A DNA stretch of 62,460 nucleotides, taken from Myxococcales bacterium (lineage in GTDB: Bacteria > Myxococcota_A > Polyangia > Polyangiales > Polyangiaceae). Both the position numbers and the translations under genes were made by a program. The first letter of the stretch is position 1. The number at the start of each line of letters is the position of its first letter. The notes below the pieces were generated by a model, which searched no databases, had not been told where the DNA came from, and saw only the letters and a program-made list of their open reading frames with translations. Positions 1-9,238 of the stretch are shown here, one piece after another. The stretch is from the NCBI GenBank assembly GCA_016191785.1, contig JACPVJ010000073.1, positions 1-62,460 of the forward strand, written 5' to 3'.

Positions 1-444
1 ATCAAGAAGCTGGCGCAGACCTCCGACTGCGAGGTCGATCCCAACCTGGTGGGCGCGGCTTGGTACTGCGCGAACTCCGGCACCCTGACGCACCCCGGGG
101 GACAGAAGTCGAAGAACCCCTGGGGTCTGTACGACGTGCTTGGGAACGCACATGAGTGGACGAACGACGTGATGAAGGGGCTTGGCTACGGCAAGGAGCC
201 GCTCGTGGATCCATGGGGGGAGGCGAAGATTTCCGCGGCGATCGAGCCGGTCGTGCTGCGCGGCGGAGGACCGATTACTCCGGGAGCCCGGTGTCGGTCT
301 GCGGGGCATTTCAGTGCAGGACGCTCCGACCACGGAGGCGGGCTCGGCTTCCGCCTGGTCCGCACCCTGCTCCCCGCCGCGGACGCGTCGACGGCCGACG
401 CCTCCCCGGCCGACGCCGCCCCGGCCGACGCCTCGGCGGAGTAA
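1..444 (+). CDS. Formylglycine-generating enzyme (SUMF1/FGE) family protein, C-terminal part only
   Basis: The 5' end lies outside the window, so only the last 147 residues are seen. They carry the hallmarks of the C-terminal half of the SUMF1/FGE-sulfatase fold: an NPWGLYDVLGNAHEWTND stretch (the N-x-W-G-L-x-D-x-x-G-N-x-x-E-W signature), then VLRGG, an R-S-A-G-H segment and GFRLVR. In this family the fold either oxidises a sulfatase cysteine to formylglycine or is reused in nonheme-iron and kinase-associated proteins, so the exact reaction cannot be assigned. Behind the fold is a short Ala/Asp/Ser/Pro tail (ADAS/PADAA units), probably disordered. The family is certain; the function is not. 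Confidence 0.8.
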   Translation: MKKLAQTSDCEVDPNLVGAAWYCANSGTLTHPGGQKSKNPWGLYDVLGNAHEWTNDVMKGLGYGKEPLVDPWGEAKISAAIEPVVLRGGGPITPGARCRSAGHFSAGRSDHGGGLGFRLVRTLLPAADASTADASPADAAPADASAE

Positions 445-708
445 AGAGGTGCTCGACGTGTCACCGTTCGCTCGAGTCGTGAAGAAACCTGTACGCCAGC
501 CGCGCGAGAGTCCCCCCCGGCCGCGCGCAGTGCGCGCGAGCCGCACCGCGTGCGCAGTGCCGGCGCGCACGAGCACGGCCTTGGCGGGGGACCGCAGGCG
601 CGCAGGCGCGAGCGAGCACACCGAGCCCCACCGCGAGCACCGCGCGGCGCCGAGCACCTGCGAGGCGGGGGCAGCCCTGTCGGCGCCGTCCAAGCACGCG
701 CGCCCCGC
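445..708. other. Gap between convergent genes with no supported gene
   Basis: This stretch separates the FGE-like gene from the 3' end of recJ. It is very G+C rich. An open frame on the minus strand continues through it from inside recJ, but it has no start of its own with a ribosome site, and its translation is Arg/Ala-rich as expected of an off-frame reading. I see no hairpin with a T-run and no RNA gene. Confidence 0.4.
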
Positions 709-2400
709 TCACTCCGCGATCACGTCTTCGACCCGCATCTCGACCGCGTCGCCGCCGCGCCAGGCGTCGCGGCGCAGCCGGCCCAGCACAACCACCTGGC
801 CCGCGAGCGACCCGGCGCGCGACCCCATGCTGACGCCGAAGCCGCTCATGCGCTGCGAGCCCGGCAGCTCGAGCTCGAGCTTCAGGTGACCGCCCTTCAC
901 CTCGCGGGCCGCCACCACGTCCGCGCGCAGCGCGACGCGGGGCGCCGGGTTGCCCTGCCCGCAGGGCTCGAGCCGCGCGACGTCGGCCAGGACGCGGGCC
1001 GGCGTGTCGCTGGTGTGAAGCCAGACCGTGTCGGCGTGCTCGTCCTCGCTGCCGATGGCCGGGGCGCTGTCGATGGCGCGCTCGAAGGCTTCGCGTAGGG
1101 CGTCGAGGCGGCTGAGGCGGACCTCGACCCCGGCCGCAGCTTGATGGCCACCGAAGCGATCGAGCACGTCGCCGAGCTGCGAGAGCGCGTCGTGCAGGCG
1201 CGACCCCTTGGGGCCGCGCACCGAGCCCCGGCCGTGGCCGCCCGGCTCGAAGCCGATGGCGATCACCGGCTTGCCGTAGCGCGAGACCAGGCGCCCGGCC
1301 ACGATGCCGACGATGCCGTGGCTCCAGCCCTCGCGTCCGATCACGATCGCGGGGCGCTCGTGATAGCCGGCTTCTTCGATCTCGCGCACCGCCTCGACGA
1401 TCATCTTCTCTTGGATGCTGCGACGCTCGGTCGAGAGCCGCTCGATCGCTGCGCCCAGAGCCCGCGCGTCTTCGTGGCTCTTCGCCAAGAGCAGCTCGAG
1501 GGCGAGATCGGGCCGGCCCAGGCGGCCCGGCGCGTTGATGCGGGGCGCGATGCGGAAGGCGACGTCCTCGCCCGAGAGCGCGGAGGTCGCGTCGACGCGA
1601 GCCAGCTCGAGCAACGCGCGCACGCCGGGGCGGCGGCCCTCGGCCAGCGTGCGGAGACCCGCGCGCACCAGGGCGCGGTTGTCGCCGTCGAGGGGGGCGA
1701 CGTCGGCGATGGTGCCGATCGCGACCAGATCGAGCCAGCTGCGCAGATCGAGCGCCTGGCCCAGGCGCGCGCGCACCGCTGCGCCCACGCTCAGCACCAG
1801 GCCGCACGAGGCGAGGCCCTTGTAGGGGAAGGCGCACTCGGGGCGGTGCGGGTTCAGGAACGCGACCGCGGGCAGGGGCTCGCTGGGGACCAGGTGATGG
1901 TCGATGACGATCACGTCGATGCCGTGGGCGCGCACCTCGGTCAGGGTGGCGTGATCCGACGACCCGCAGTCGCAGGTCACCAGCAGCTTGGCCCCGGTGG
2001 CCACGATGCGCTCCACCGCCGCGGGCGAGACGCCGTAGCCGCCGTCGAAGCGACTCGCCAAGAGGGGAACGGGCCGGCCGCCCAGGGCCTCGAGGATCCC
2101 GGTCAAGATGGCCGCCGAGGTGATGCCGTCGCAGTCGTAGTCGCCGAAGATGGCGATGGGCTCGTGCTGCCGGATCGCGAACGCGATGCGCTCCGCGGCC
2201 GCGTCGCGGTCGGCCATGCCGTCCGGCGGGGTCAGGTGCGACAGCTTCGGGTCCAGGAAGCGGGCGAGCTCGGCGGGCTCCGTCAGGCCGCGCCGCGCGA
2301 GCAAATCGGCGACCGTCACCGTGATGCCTGCCGCCCGCGCCAGGGCGTGAGCCTCGGGCGAAGCAGTCCCCGGAAGGCTCGCGCGCGCAGGGCTCGTCAT
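709..2400 (-). CDS. recJ: Single-stranded-DNA-specific exonuclease RecJ
   Basis: RecJ degrades single-stranded DNA 5' to 3' in recombination and mismatch repair. The 563-residue product fits the family (about 570). DHH-phosphoesterase metal motifs are visible: FGDYDCDG (Asp 87, 89, 91), TCDCG (Asp 144) and VIDHH (167-169). Later come the DHHA1 nucleic-acid-binding region and a C-terminal OB-like segment. I start it at the ATG at 2400; a GTG 21 bases upstream is also open. A TTGACG at 2440-2435 could be a -35 element. If so, transcription would begin close to the ATG, which favours 2400. The gene is divergent from the lipoprotein operon starting at 2574. Confidence 0.95.
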   Translation of the reverse strand: MTSPARASLPGTASPEAHALARAAGITVTVADLLARRGLTEPAELARFLDPKLSHLTPPDGMADRDAAAERIAFAIRQHEPIAIFGDYDCDGITSAAILTGILEALGGRPVPLLASRFDGGYGVSPAAVERIVATGAKLLVTCDCGSSDHATLTEVRAHGIDVIVIDHHLVPSEPLPAVAFLNPHRPECAFPYKGLASCGLVLSVGAAVRARLGQALDLRSWLDLVAIGTIADVAPLDGDNRALVRAGLRTLAEGRRPGVRALLELARVDATSALSGEDVAFRIAPRINAPGRLGRPDLALELLLAKSHEDARALGAAIERLSTERRSIQEKMIVEAVREIEEAGYHERPAIVIGREGWSHGIVGIVAGRLVSRYGKPVIAIGFEPGGHGRGSVRGPKGSRLHDALSQLGDVLDRFGGHQAAAGVEVRLSRLDALREAFERAIDSAPAIGSEDEHADTVWLHTSDTPARVLADVARLEPCGQGNPAPRVALRADVVAAREVKGGHLKLELELPGSQRMSGFGVSMGSRAGSLAGQVVVLGRLRRDAWRGGDAVEMRVEDVIAE

Positions 2401-2473
2401 GGGTAGTCGGCTATGGAACACACCGATCTGCGAGCGTCAACGAAGCTCGCGCCGGGCGCGCAAAACTAGCCGC

Positions 2474-2485
2474 GACAGCGCTGTC
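2474..2485. promoter_or_regulatory. 12-bp perfect palindrome in the recJ / propeller-operon intergenic region
   Basis: GACAGCGCTGTC is its own reverse complement and lies about 75 bases before recJ and 89 bases before the propeller operon. Perfect palindromes of this size between divergent genes are often operator sites, but no cognate regulator is seen next to it. The role is a guess. Confidence 0.3.
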
Positions 2486-2573
2486 ATGGCGCACTCTGCG
2501 CGCGGACGCCGATAAAGCGCGAATATTCACCGCTGCGATCGCTGGCGCGTGGATTGCAGAGGCTCGCGTCACC

Positions 2574-4283
2574 GTGGGTGGCGAAACACGACGTCGGATC
2601 TCGCTGGTCCTGGGGCTCTCTCTGCTACCGGGCTTGCTCGTGACGGCGGTGCACTGCGCCGGCAGCGGCGCGGACGAATCGGGCTCCGCCGGCGCGGGCG
2701 GCGGCGCCGGGCAAGACGCCAGCCCGTGCTACGGCCCGGGCTGCGGGGGCACGGGCGGGGGCACGGCCACCGGCGGCGCCGCGGGTAGCGGTCCGCCCCC
2801 CGAGCAAGAGATCGAGAGCTCGTTCCGGTCGCCCGTGGCCACCGGCAAATTCGTGTGGGCTGCGAACCCCGAGAGCGGTCGCGTCGCGTTGATCGACGCC
2901 ACCAGCCTCGAGGTGCAGACCTTCGAGGCGGGGAACGGTCCGACTCACCTCGCGGCCTTGGTGGATCCGGCGAACCCCGACGCGGCGCGTGCCATCGTGC
3001 TCAACGTGAAGAGCCACGACGCGACGGTGCTGGTCGCCGACGCGCAGGGCAAGGTCACCACCAAGACGGCCGAGGTGCACGAAGACGCGAACGGCTGGAC
3101 GATCAGCTCGAAGGGTCGCTGGGCCCTGGCCTGGACCGACGCGGCCAAGATCGAGAAGGCCGACCCCACCGAGGGCTTTCAAGACGTCACGGTGCTCGAT
3201 CTGGCAGGAAAAGAGCCGAAGTCCGTGCGCCTCTCGGTGGGGTATCGCCCCACGCGGGTGTACGTGTCGAGCGACGAGAAGCGCGCATTCGTGGTGACCG
3301 AGCCCGGGCTCTCGATCATCGAGCTCGACGCGGGGCAGGGCCCGTTCGTCAGCGCCGAGCTGGCGGTCACCGACGATCCCCTCGAGAGCCCCGCGTCGCG
3401 CGACGTGTCGATCACGCCCGACGGCGCATGGGCCTTGGTTCGCCGCGACGGCTCGAGCGAGGTCGGCGTCGTCTCGCTCGCCGACGGCAAGCGCGTGAGC
3501 GTGAAGCTGTCGGGCCCGGTCACGGATCTCGATCTGAGCGAAGATGGCTCGCGCGCCATCGCGGTGGTGCGTGAGCCCGCCGCCAGCGCCGACGCCGGCG
3601 CCGATGACGCGGCGGCCCCGACGAGCGCGAGCTCCGACGTCGCGCTCTTGCCCATCCCGGGGATCTTCACCAGCCCGACCACCTTCGACACCAAGACCAT
3701 CGCGGGCGAGTCCTTCGGCAGCGTGTCGGTCAGCACGAGCGGGGGCGTCGCGCTGCTGTTCACCAACGCGACTCCGAACGACCACCTGACCCTGCTGAAC
3801 ACCGCCTCGGGCGTCGGCTATCTCACGCACCGCACGGTGGCCCTCAAGGCTCCGGTCAAGGCCGTGTTCCCCGCGCCCGACGGCTCCCACGCGGTGGCGC
3901 TGCTCGCGCCCGGCGCCGGCAGCACGAAGCCGGGGGCGTTCAGCGTGATCCCCGTGGCCGCCGATCTGCCGCCGAAGATCCAGGGCACCGACGCGCCGCC
4001 GGTGGGCGTCGCCATCGGGTCGAACCGCGCCCTGGTCACCGTGCGCGACGACGCGAAGAAGCTCTACGCGACCTACCTGGTGCGCATGCCCGAGCTGCAG
4101 GTCGATCCCTTCAAGCTCTCGAGCCCGCCGCTGGCCACCGGCATGGTGCCGGTCGCGAAGGTGGGCTACGTCGCGCAAGAGCATCCCGAGGGGCGCATCA
4201 CCTTCGTCACCCTGCAAGACGGCAAGGCGCGCACGCTCACCGGCTTCGAGCTGGGCGCCAAGGTCGTGGACGGGAGCCAATGA
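2574..4283 (+). CDS. Secreted, possibly lipid-anchored, beta-propeller protein (tandem paralogue 1)
   Basis: The 569-residue product has an N-terminal hydrophobic segment ending ...VTAVHC, a Gly/Ala/Ser-rich linker (about 30-75), and then WD40/YVTN-like repeats that recur as '...ALVRRDGSSEVGVVSLADG' and '...TDLDLSEDGSRAIAVVRE'. His at -1 of the cysteine is poor for a lipobox, so lipidation is uncertain. It is clearly homologous to the next gene: both share 'ESSFRSPVATGK' with WAANPESGRVAL, GYRP, RDV and a final RTLTGFELGAKVV. The start is a GTG. Its stop overlaps the next start by 4 bases (ATGA). It leads a four-gene unit ending in an outer-membrane barrel, which suggests a cell-surface complex. 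The ligand is unknown. Confidence 0.85.
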   Translation: MGGETRRRISLVLGLSLLPGLLVTAVHCAGSGADESGSAGAGGGAGQDASPCYGPGCGGTGGGTATGGAAGSGPPPEQEIESSFRSPVATGKFVWAANPESGRVALIDATSLEVQTFEAGNGPTHLAALVDPANPDAARAIVLNVKSHDATVLVADAQGKVTTKTAEVHEDANGWTISSKGRWALAWTDAAKIEKADPTEGFQDVTVLDLAGKEPKSVRLSVGYRPTRVYVSSDEKRAFVVTEPGLSIIELDAGQGPFVSAELAVTDDPLESPASRDVSITPDGAWALVRRDGSSEVGVVSLADGKRVSVKLSGPVTDLDLSEDGSRAIAVVREPAASADAGADDAAAPTSASSDVALLPIPGIFTSPTTFDTKTIAGESFGSVSVSTSGGVALLFTNATPNDHLTLLNTASGVGYLTHRTVALKAPVKAVFPAPDGSHAVALLAPGAGSTKPGAFSVIPVAADLPPKIQGTDAPPVGVAIGSNRALVTVRDDAKKLYATYLVRMPELQVDPFKLSSPPLATGMVPVAKVGYVAQEHPEGRITFVTLQDGKARTLTGFELGAKVVDGSQ

Positions 4284-5905
4284 TGATCCGGGCCACGGCA
4301 CTCGGGCTGATGGGCGCAGCTCTCTCGGTGTTCCTGCTCAACTGCGGGGCCGACGATGGTGCGGCTGGGGGCGCGCCCATGGGGGGCATGGGCGGAAGCA
4401 TGGGGGGCAGCACCGCGGGGGGCACCGGCGGAAGCAGCACCGGCGGCGGCGGTGGCTTGGCCGACGCAGGCATCGATGCGCCCCCCGAGAAGGAAGTCGA
4501 GAGCTCGTTCCGGTCGCCGGTGGCCACGGGCAAGTACGTGTGGGCCGCGAACCCCGAGAGCGGGCGGGTCGCGCTGGTCGACGCCGTGACCTACGACGTG
4601 AAGATCGCCGAGGCCGGACACGGCCCGACGTATCTGGCCGCGATCCCCGACGGCAACACCAACGCCGCCATCGTGCTCAACGTGAAGAGCCACGACGCGA
4701 CCTTGTTCCGCGTCGCCGCGGATGGCGCGTTCTCGCAGAAGACCCTGAAGACCCACACCGGGGCCAACGCGTGGGCGGTGAGCCCCGGGGGCAAGTGGGC
4801 CATCGCCTGGACCGACGCGTCGGCGATGCAGAGCCCCGATCCGACCGACGGCTTCCAAGACGTGACCGTGATCGATCTCGCGGCCGGCACGGAGACCGCG
4901 AAGATCCTGAGCGTGGGCTATCGCCCGGCCCGCATCGGTTTCGCCAGCGACGAGACCCGGGCATTTGCCGTGACCGAGCCGGGGATCTCGGTGATAGATC
5001 TCGCGGCCGACGGCTCGAGCGTCAGCGCGCTGGTCAAGGTCACCGACGACCCCCTCGACAACCCGGCGGCGCGCGACGTCACGCTCACGCCCGACGGCGA
5101 CTGGGCCTTGGTCCGCCGCGACGGCAGTCCCAGCGTGTCGTTCGTGTCGCTGAAGAGCGGCACGCGCACCGACCTGCCGCTCTCGGGCAACGTCACCGAT
5201 CTCGACCTGTCGGAGGACGGCAAGCGCGCGGTGGCCGTGGTGCGTGACACCTCCGAGGTGTTCGTGCTGCCCGTGCCCGGCGCGGCCAGTGATCCGAACA
5301 GCGTCGACAAGCAGGCCATCGCGGGCGAGCTCTTCGGCAGCGTGGCGCTCTCGACCGACGCCAGCGTGGCGCTGCTCTACACCAACGCGGTCGCCAGCGA
5401 CCACCTGACGATCTTGAAGCTGGTGCCGGGCGCCGACTACCTGTCGCACCGCACGGTCGCATTGAAGGCGCCGGTCAGCGCGGTGTTCCCGGCGCCCGAC
5501 GCCCAGCACGCCATCGTGCTGCAGAAGACCGCGGCGGGCAGCACCAAGGCCGGCGCCTTCTCGGTGGTGTCCACCGTGGCCCAGCTGTCACCGAAGATCT
5601 TGGGCACCGACGCGGCGCCGAACGCCGTCGCCATCCAGCCCGCGCCCAAGAGCGAGCACGCGCTGGTCACGGTGCGCGACGATCTGAAGAAGGTCTTCGG
5701 GGTCTATCGGATCAAGCTGAGTACCCAGCAGGTGGACTTCGACAAGCTCGCGAGCCCGCCGCTCGCGACCGGCATCGTGGCGGCCGCGAACAAGGGCTAC
5801 GTGGCGCAGCTTCATCCCGAAGGGCGCATCACCTTCATCGACTTCGCCAGCGGCGAAGTGCGCACGCTCACGGGCTTCGAGCTCGGAGCCAAGGTCGTCG
5901 AGTAA
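4280..5905 (+). CDS. Beta-propeller lipoprotein (tandem paralogue 2)
   Basis: The 541-residue product is a tandem duplicate of the preceding protein, with co-linear conserved blocks from ESSFRSPVATGK to the shared C-terminus. The signal sequence ends VFLLNC; the Asn before the cysteine is unusual but the -3/-2 Leu-Leu fit a lipobox. A Gly/Met/Ser/Thr linker follows (about 25-60), then a propeller with repeated 'LDLSEDGKRAVAVVRD'-type blades. A GGGAG lies just before the start. The ATG overlaps the upstream stop, so translation is probably coupled. Retention of two diverged copies suggests a hetero-oligomer or two ligands. No enzymatic motif is visible. Confidence 0.87.
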   Translation: MMIRATALGLMGAALSVFLLNCGADDGAAGGAPMGGMGGSMGGSTAGGTGGSSTGGGGGLADAGIDAPPEKEVESSFRSPVATGKYVWAANPESGRVALVDAVTYDVKIAEAGHGPTYLAAIPDGNTNAAIVLNVKSHDATLFRVAADGAFSQKTLKTHTGANAWAVSPGGKWAIAWTDASAMQSPDPTDGFQDVTVIDLAAGTETAKILSVGYRPARIGFASDETRAFAVTEPGISVIDLAADGSSVSALVKVTDDPLDNPAARDVTLTPDGDWALVRRDGSPSVSFVSLKSGTRTDLPLSGNVTDLDLSEDGKRAVAVVRDTSEVFVLPVPGAASDPNSVDKQAIAGELFGSVALSTDASVALLYTNAVASDHLTILKLVPGADYLSHRTVALKAPVSAVFPAPDAQHAIVLQKTAAGSTKAGAFSVVSTVAQLSPKILGTDAAPNAVAIQPAPKSEHALVTVRDDLKKVFGVYRIKLSTQQVDFDKLASPPLATGIVAAANKGYVAQLHPEGRITFIDFASGEVRTLTGFELGAKVVE

Positions 5906-5916
5906 GAGGAGCCAGC

Positions 5917-7509
5917 ATGAAACGACTCGTTCTGACCGCTGTTGGTCTTGTCGCCCTCGCCGGCTGCGGCGATCGCCCCGCCAGCTGGGACGAGAAGGCC
6001 GAGCTTCCGGTGAAGACCGCCGGGCTCACGGGCTCGGTGGCGGTGATCGACTCCGCCCTCGATCGCGTGCTGATGCTCTCGGCCTCGTCGGACCGCAGCC
6101 TTCGGTCCACCGCGCTCGGCGTCGGGAAGAACGTCGTCACCACCGAGGCGTCGCGGGACTCGGCATCGCTCTTCGTGCTCTCGAAGGGCGTGCAGCCCCG
6201 GCGCAACCCGGACGACGAGCTGCCGTCGCTGACCGTGATCGACGGAAGCAGCGAGCCCAAGGTCACCGCGCGCTACGCCCTCACCGATCCGCTCCAGGGC
6301 ATCGCCATCGACCCGCAGGGCGAGTGGGCGGTGGTCTACGACGCGGGGGGCATCGTGGTGAACCCGAACGAGCTGATCTTCGTCAAGCTGTCGGATCCGA
6401 ACTTCGAGCCCGTCTCCAAGACCCTGCGCAGCTTCGGCGGCCGCCCCGAGCGCCTGACCTTCACCAGCGAGCTGAGCGTGCCGAACGGCCCCCCGCGCCG
6501 CTTCGCCCTGGTCGAGACCGGGCAAGACGTGTCGCTGATCGATCTCTCGGATCTGGCCCGCGACGAGGTCACGCTGATCTTGCCCAAGACGCCCGCCGGT
6601 GCCAGCGGCGCGCCCGCCGAGGTCGCCTTCCACGACGGGGATCCCGCCGACACCTCCGACGCGCGCATCGCCGTGCGCCTCGCGAACGATCCCAACGTGA
6701 TGGTGGTCGACCTGGCCCCGCCGCCCGCCGGCGATCAGAAGCCCTTCAAGGCCACGGTCAACGTGGCCGACGTGGGCGGCGTGCCCAGCAGCATCGCGTT
6801 CGTCCAGACCGACGGCGGGCTGCGCCTGGCCGCGCTGGTGCCGTCCACCAAGAGCGCGACCTTGATCGACCCGGCCACCACCTTCCCCGAGACGGTGGAC
6901 TTCCCCAAACCCTTCTCGCGCATCACCCGCGTCACCGACGACGTCTCGAACAAGCCCCAGAAGAGCGACGTGGCGCTGCTCTGGAGCGACTCGACCACCG
7001 GCATCGCGTTCTGGTCGCTGGGCAAGACCAGCGGCACGCCGTTCCGCAGCGTGGACGACTACGACATCGGCATCGCCGTCTCGAAGGTGAAGAGCGTACC
7101 GGGCGACAAGTTCGCGCACCTCAAGATCCTCGAGAGCGCCAGCGCCAGCGAGTTCTACGTGCTCGACCTCGACAAGCGGCAGAGCTTCCCGATGCTGACC
7201 AACGCCTCGGGTTTCCAGCTCGGGGTCTCGCCCGACGGCGAGCGCGCCTGGGCGCTGCGCGCCGGCACCCCGGACCTCGCCAGCATCGATCTGTCGAACC
7301 TGCACCCGAGCTCGATCCAGGTCGAGCGCGACGTGGCGGCGGTCTACGACATCGAGCGCCGCGACAGCGGCCGGGCCGCCATCGCGCTGCACGTGAGCGA
7401 GACCGGCTCCGCCGTGTCGCTGGGCGCCACGGTGCTCGACGGGCTCGACCCCGACACCGCGAAGAGTCGCTTCTACCCAGGCCTCTTGCTCGGAGGGCTC
7501 GAGAAATGA
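5917..7509 (+). CDS. Beta-propeller lipoprotein (third member of the operon)
   Basis: The 530-residue product has a clean lipoprotein signal (MKRLVLTAVGLVALAGC). It carries blade-like repeats resembling those of the two upstream genes ('LQGIAIDPQGEWAVVYD', 'FQLGVSPDGERAWALR') but is much more diverged and lacks the Gly-rich linker. The GAGGAG ribosome site sits 6-7 bases before the ATG. The stop overlaps the start of the outer-membrane gene by 4 bases. Similarity of fold and operon position suggest it joins the other two at the outer membrane. It has no recognised catalytic residues. Confidence 0.87.
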   Translation: MKRLVLTAVGLVALAGCGDRPASWDEKAELPVKTAGLTGSVAVIDSALDRVLMLSASSDRSLRSTALGVGKNVVTTEASRDSASLFVLSKGVQPRRNPDDELPSLTVIDGSSEPKVTARYALTDPLQGIAIDPQGEWAVVYDAGGIVVNPNELIFVKLSDPNFEPVSKTLRSFGGRPERLTFTSELSVPNGPPRRFALVETGQDVSLIDLSDLARDEVTLILPKTPAGASGAPAEVAFHDGDPADTSDARIAVRLANDPNVMVVDLAPPPAGDQKPFKATVNVADVGGVPSSIAFVQTDGGLRLAALVPSTKSATLIDPATTFPETVDFPKPFSRITRVTDDVSNKPQKSDVALLWSDSTTGIAFWSLGKTSGTPFRSVDDYDIGIAVSKVKSVPGDKFAHLKILESASASEFYVLDLDKRQSFPMLTNASGFQLGVSPDGERAWALRAGTPDLASIDLSNLHPSSIQVERDVAAVYDIERRDSGRAAIALHVSETGSAVSLGATVLDGLDPDTAKSRFYPGLLLGGLEK

Positions 7510-8381
7510 TCCGCCGCAGCCTGCTGATCTGCGTTCTTTGGTCGAGCGTCGCGGCGGCTCAGGGCGCGCCGCCCGCGGGCAGCGACCCGCCTCCGGTCGA
7601 CGAGAAGCCCGCCGCCGCGCCGCCGCCGGCTGCGGCGCCCGCGCCCGCGGCCGCTCCAGCAGCGGCGCCCGCTGCAGCGCCCGCGCCCCCGTACACGCCG
7701 TGGATGTCGCCGCCGCGCGCCGAGCCTGCGCCCGCGCCGGAGCCCGACGCAAAGCCCGAAGAGCCGCTGCCGCCGCCGGCGCCGCCCGGCTGGCAAGCGT
7801 GGTTCGGCCTGCGCACCTCGTTCTTCCGTGACGCGGGCTTCGACCCCTTCTCGACCAACGACGTCTATCCGACCGGGAGCATCGGCGCGTCGCGCAGCTT
7901 GTATCTCTCGGGCCCGCTCTCGTTCGCCGCGGCGCTGACCTACGACTTCGGCAACAAGCAGAGCGAAGCACGAGGCGAGCCCACGTCCCTCGAGACTCAT
8001 CGCCTGACGGTCGGCCCCGAGGCCCGCTACCACGTGCTGCCCCAGCTTTACGCCTTCGCGCGACCGGCTGCCGGCGTGCAGCGCACCGTCGCAAGCATCG
8101 ACGACGGCTCGACCGGCGCCACGTTGGCCGCCAAGGACTGGCTCTTCGCCGCGGACGGCAGCGCGGGCGCCGCGTGGGCGTTCCTGGACGTGCGCAGCCA
8201 GCGCGTGCCGTTGATGTTCTGGCTCGTCGCCGAGGGCGGCTACGGCTTCACCCAGTCGAGTGAGCTCCGGCTCGAGGCCGACCCCGGGTCGGTCGCTCCC
8301 GAGCGGACCGCCGCCCTGGATCTGGGCGAGCTCTCCACCACCGGGCCCTTCTTCCGGGTGGCGGTGGCCGGAACGTTCTGA
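7506..8381 (+). CDS. Predicted outer-membrane beta-barrel protein with Pro/Ala-rich N-terminal linker
   Basis: The 291-residue product has a Sec signal peptide (MIRRSLLICVLWSSVAAAQG), a Pro/Ala-rich spacer with acidic residues (about 20-95), then about 190 residues of alternating hydrophobic/polar strands rich in Gly, Tyr and Phe. It ends in VAVAGTF; a terminal Phe is the typical BamA recognition signal of outer-membrane barrels. Size suggests an 8-strand barrel. It is the last gene of the four-gene unit with three propeller proteins, so it may anchor or export them. The specific function is unknown. Confidence 0.8.
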   Translation: MIRRSLLICVLWSSVAAAQGAPPAGSDPPPVDEKPAAAPPPAAAPAPAAAPAAAPAAAPAPPYTPWMSPPRAEPAPAPEPDAKPEEPLPPPAPPGWQAWFGLRTSFFRDAGFDPFSTNDVYPTGSIGASRSLYLSGPLSFAAALTYDFGNKQSEARGEPTSLETHRLTVGPEARYHVLPQLYAFARPAAGVQRTVASIDDGSTGATLAAKDWLFAADGSAGAAWAFLDVRSQRVPLMFWLVAEGGYGFTQSSELRLEADPGSVAPERTAALDLGELSTTGPFFRVAVAGTF

Positions 8382-8410
8382 CGGCCGCGTGCTATCGTGC
8401 GGTTTCGTCG

Positions 8411-8728
8411 ATGCACGACCCGCGATTCGTTCCCCCGCCGGTGCAGCCGGCGTTTCAGACCTTCCCGACCGAGGGCCCCGGCGCCACCAAGAGCGACGCG
8501 ACCACGGTCTTCATCCTGGGGCTGCTCGGCATCATCCTTTGCCAAGTCTTGGCGCCCTTCGCCTGGGTGAAGGGCAACACCTACGTGCGTTGCTGCGCCA
8601 TCGCGGAAGTTCCGCCCGACGGGCTGGGCGTTGCCGGCCGCATCATGGGCATCATCGGGACGGTGCTGCTCGTGCTGACCCTGCTGTGGATCCTGTTCGT
8701 GTTCGGAATGATGGTGCTCTCGGGCTGA
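8411..8728 (+). CDS. Small two-pass membrane protein (DUF4190-like)
   Basis: The 105-residue product has a Pro-rich cytosolic N-terminus, a first membrane segment (about 35-53, TVFILGLLGIILCQVLAPFAW), a short loop with two cysteines, and a second membrane segment (about 78-103). This arrangement resembles the small DUF4190-type proteins of Gram-positives and myxobacteria, whose role is unknown. It starts 29 bases after the propeller operon and may be its last member. No clear ribosome site is present. Confidence 0.75.
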   Translation: MHDPRFVPPPVQPAFQTFPTEGPGATKSDATTVFILGLLGIILCQVLAPFAWVKGNTYVRCCAIAEVPPDGLGVAGRIMGIIGTVLLVLTLLWILFVFGMMVLSG

Positions 8729-8731
8729 CGC

Positions 8732-9172
8732 TCACTCCTTCGAGCAACCGGCGTTCACCTCGACCTCCGAGCCCTCGACCTTCAGCTTTGCCAGGTCGCC
8801 GTCGTTCGGGTGAACGATCAACGCGCGCTCGCGCTTGCCGCCCGCCGGGATCACGAAAGGCTTCTCTTCGATGGTCTTCCTGCCGCCGGACCAGACCAGG
8901 GTGTAGCTGGTGAAGGTGCACGGAGTTCCGGTGGGGTTGTCGAAGCTGATCTTCACCCGGCGGTCGTCGGGGCTGTTCTTGCCCGGCAAGACCTCGATGA
9001 TCTTCGCCCGCGGGACGGCGGGCTCGGGTGTCTCGGCAGCGGTCGCCGTCGAGTCGGCTGCCGGCGGATCGGCCACCGCCGGATCGGCCGCCTTGGCAGG
9101 GGCAGGCGGTGAGCCGCCGCACGCACCCAGCACCGCGAGACCGAGGCACGAGCCCTGAACCAGCCGCTTCAT
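8732..9172 (-). CDS. Small lipoprotein of unknown function
   Basis: The 146-residue product starts MKRLVQGSCLGLAVLGACGG, a good lipoprotein signal with the cysteine after LGA. A Pro/Ala/Asp linker (about 22-60) precedes a compact domain of some 85 residues with an immunoglobulin-like strand pattern ('VKISFDNPTGTPCTFTSY') and two cysteines that could form a disulphide. I use the ATG at 9172 rather than one 21 bases upstream because it begins directly at the positively charged signal region. Its 3' end faces the 8411 gene 3 bases away. Confidence 0.8.
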   Translation of the reverse strand: MKRLVQGSCLGLAVLGACGGSPPAPAKAADPAVADPPAADSTATAAETPEPAVPRAKIIEVLPGKNSPDDRRVKISFDNPTGTPCTFTSYTLVWSGGRKTIEEKPFVIPAGGKRERALIVHPNDGDLAKLKVEGSEVEVNAGCSKE

Positions 9173-9238
9173 GATTCGCCTTTTACCACGCATCCAATTC
9201 GCTTGATGCCCCCGGCAAGGTGGCTAACGGTCCCGGCC

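Noticed and set aside
461..708. Minus-strand open frame after recJ as a small separate gene
   Set aside because: It is the end of a frame running in the shadow of recJ. It has no own start with a ribosome site, and its composition (Arg/Ala-rich) is what off-frame reading of G+C-rich DNA gives.
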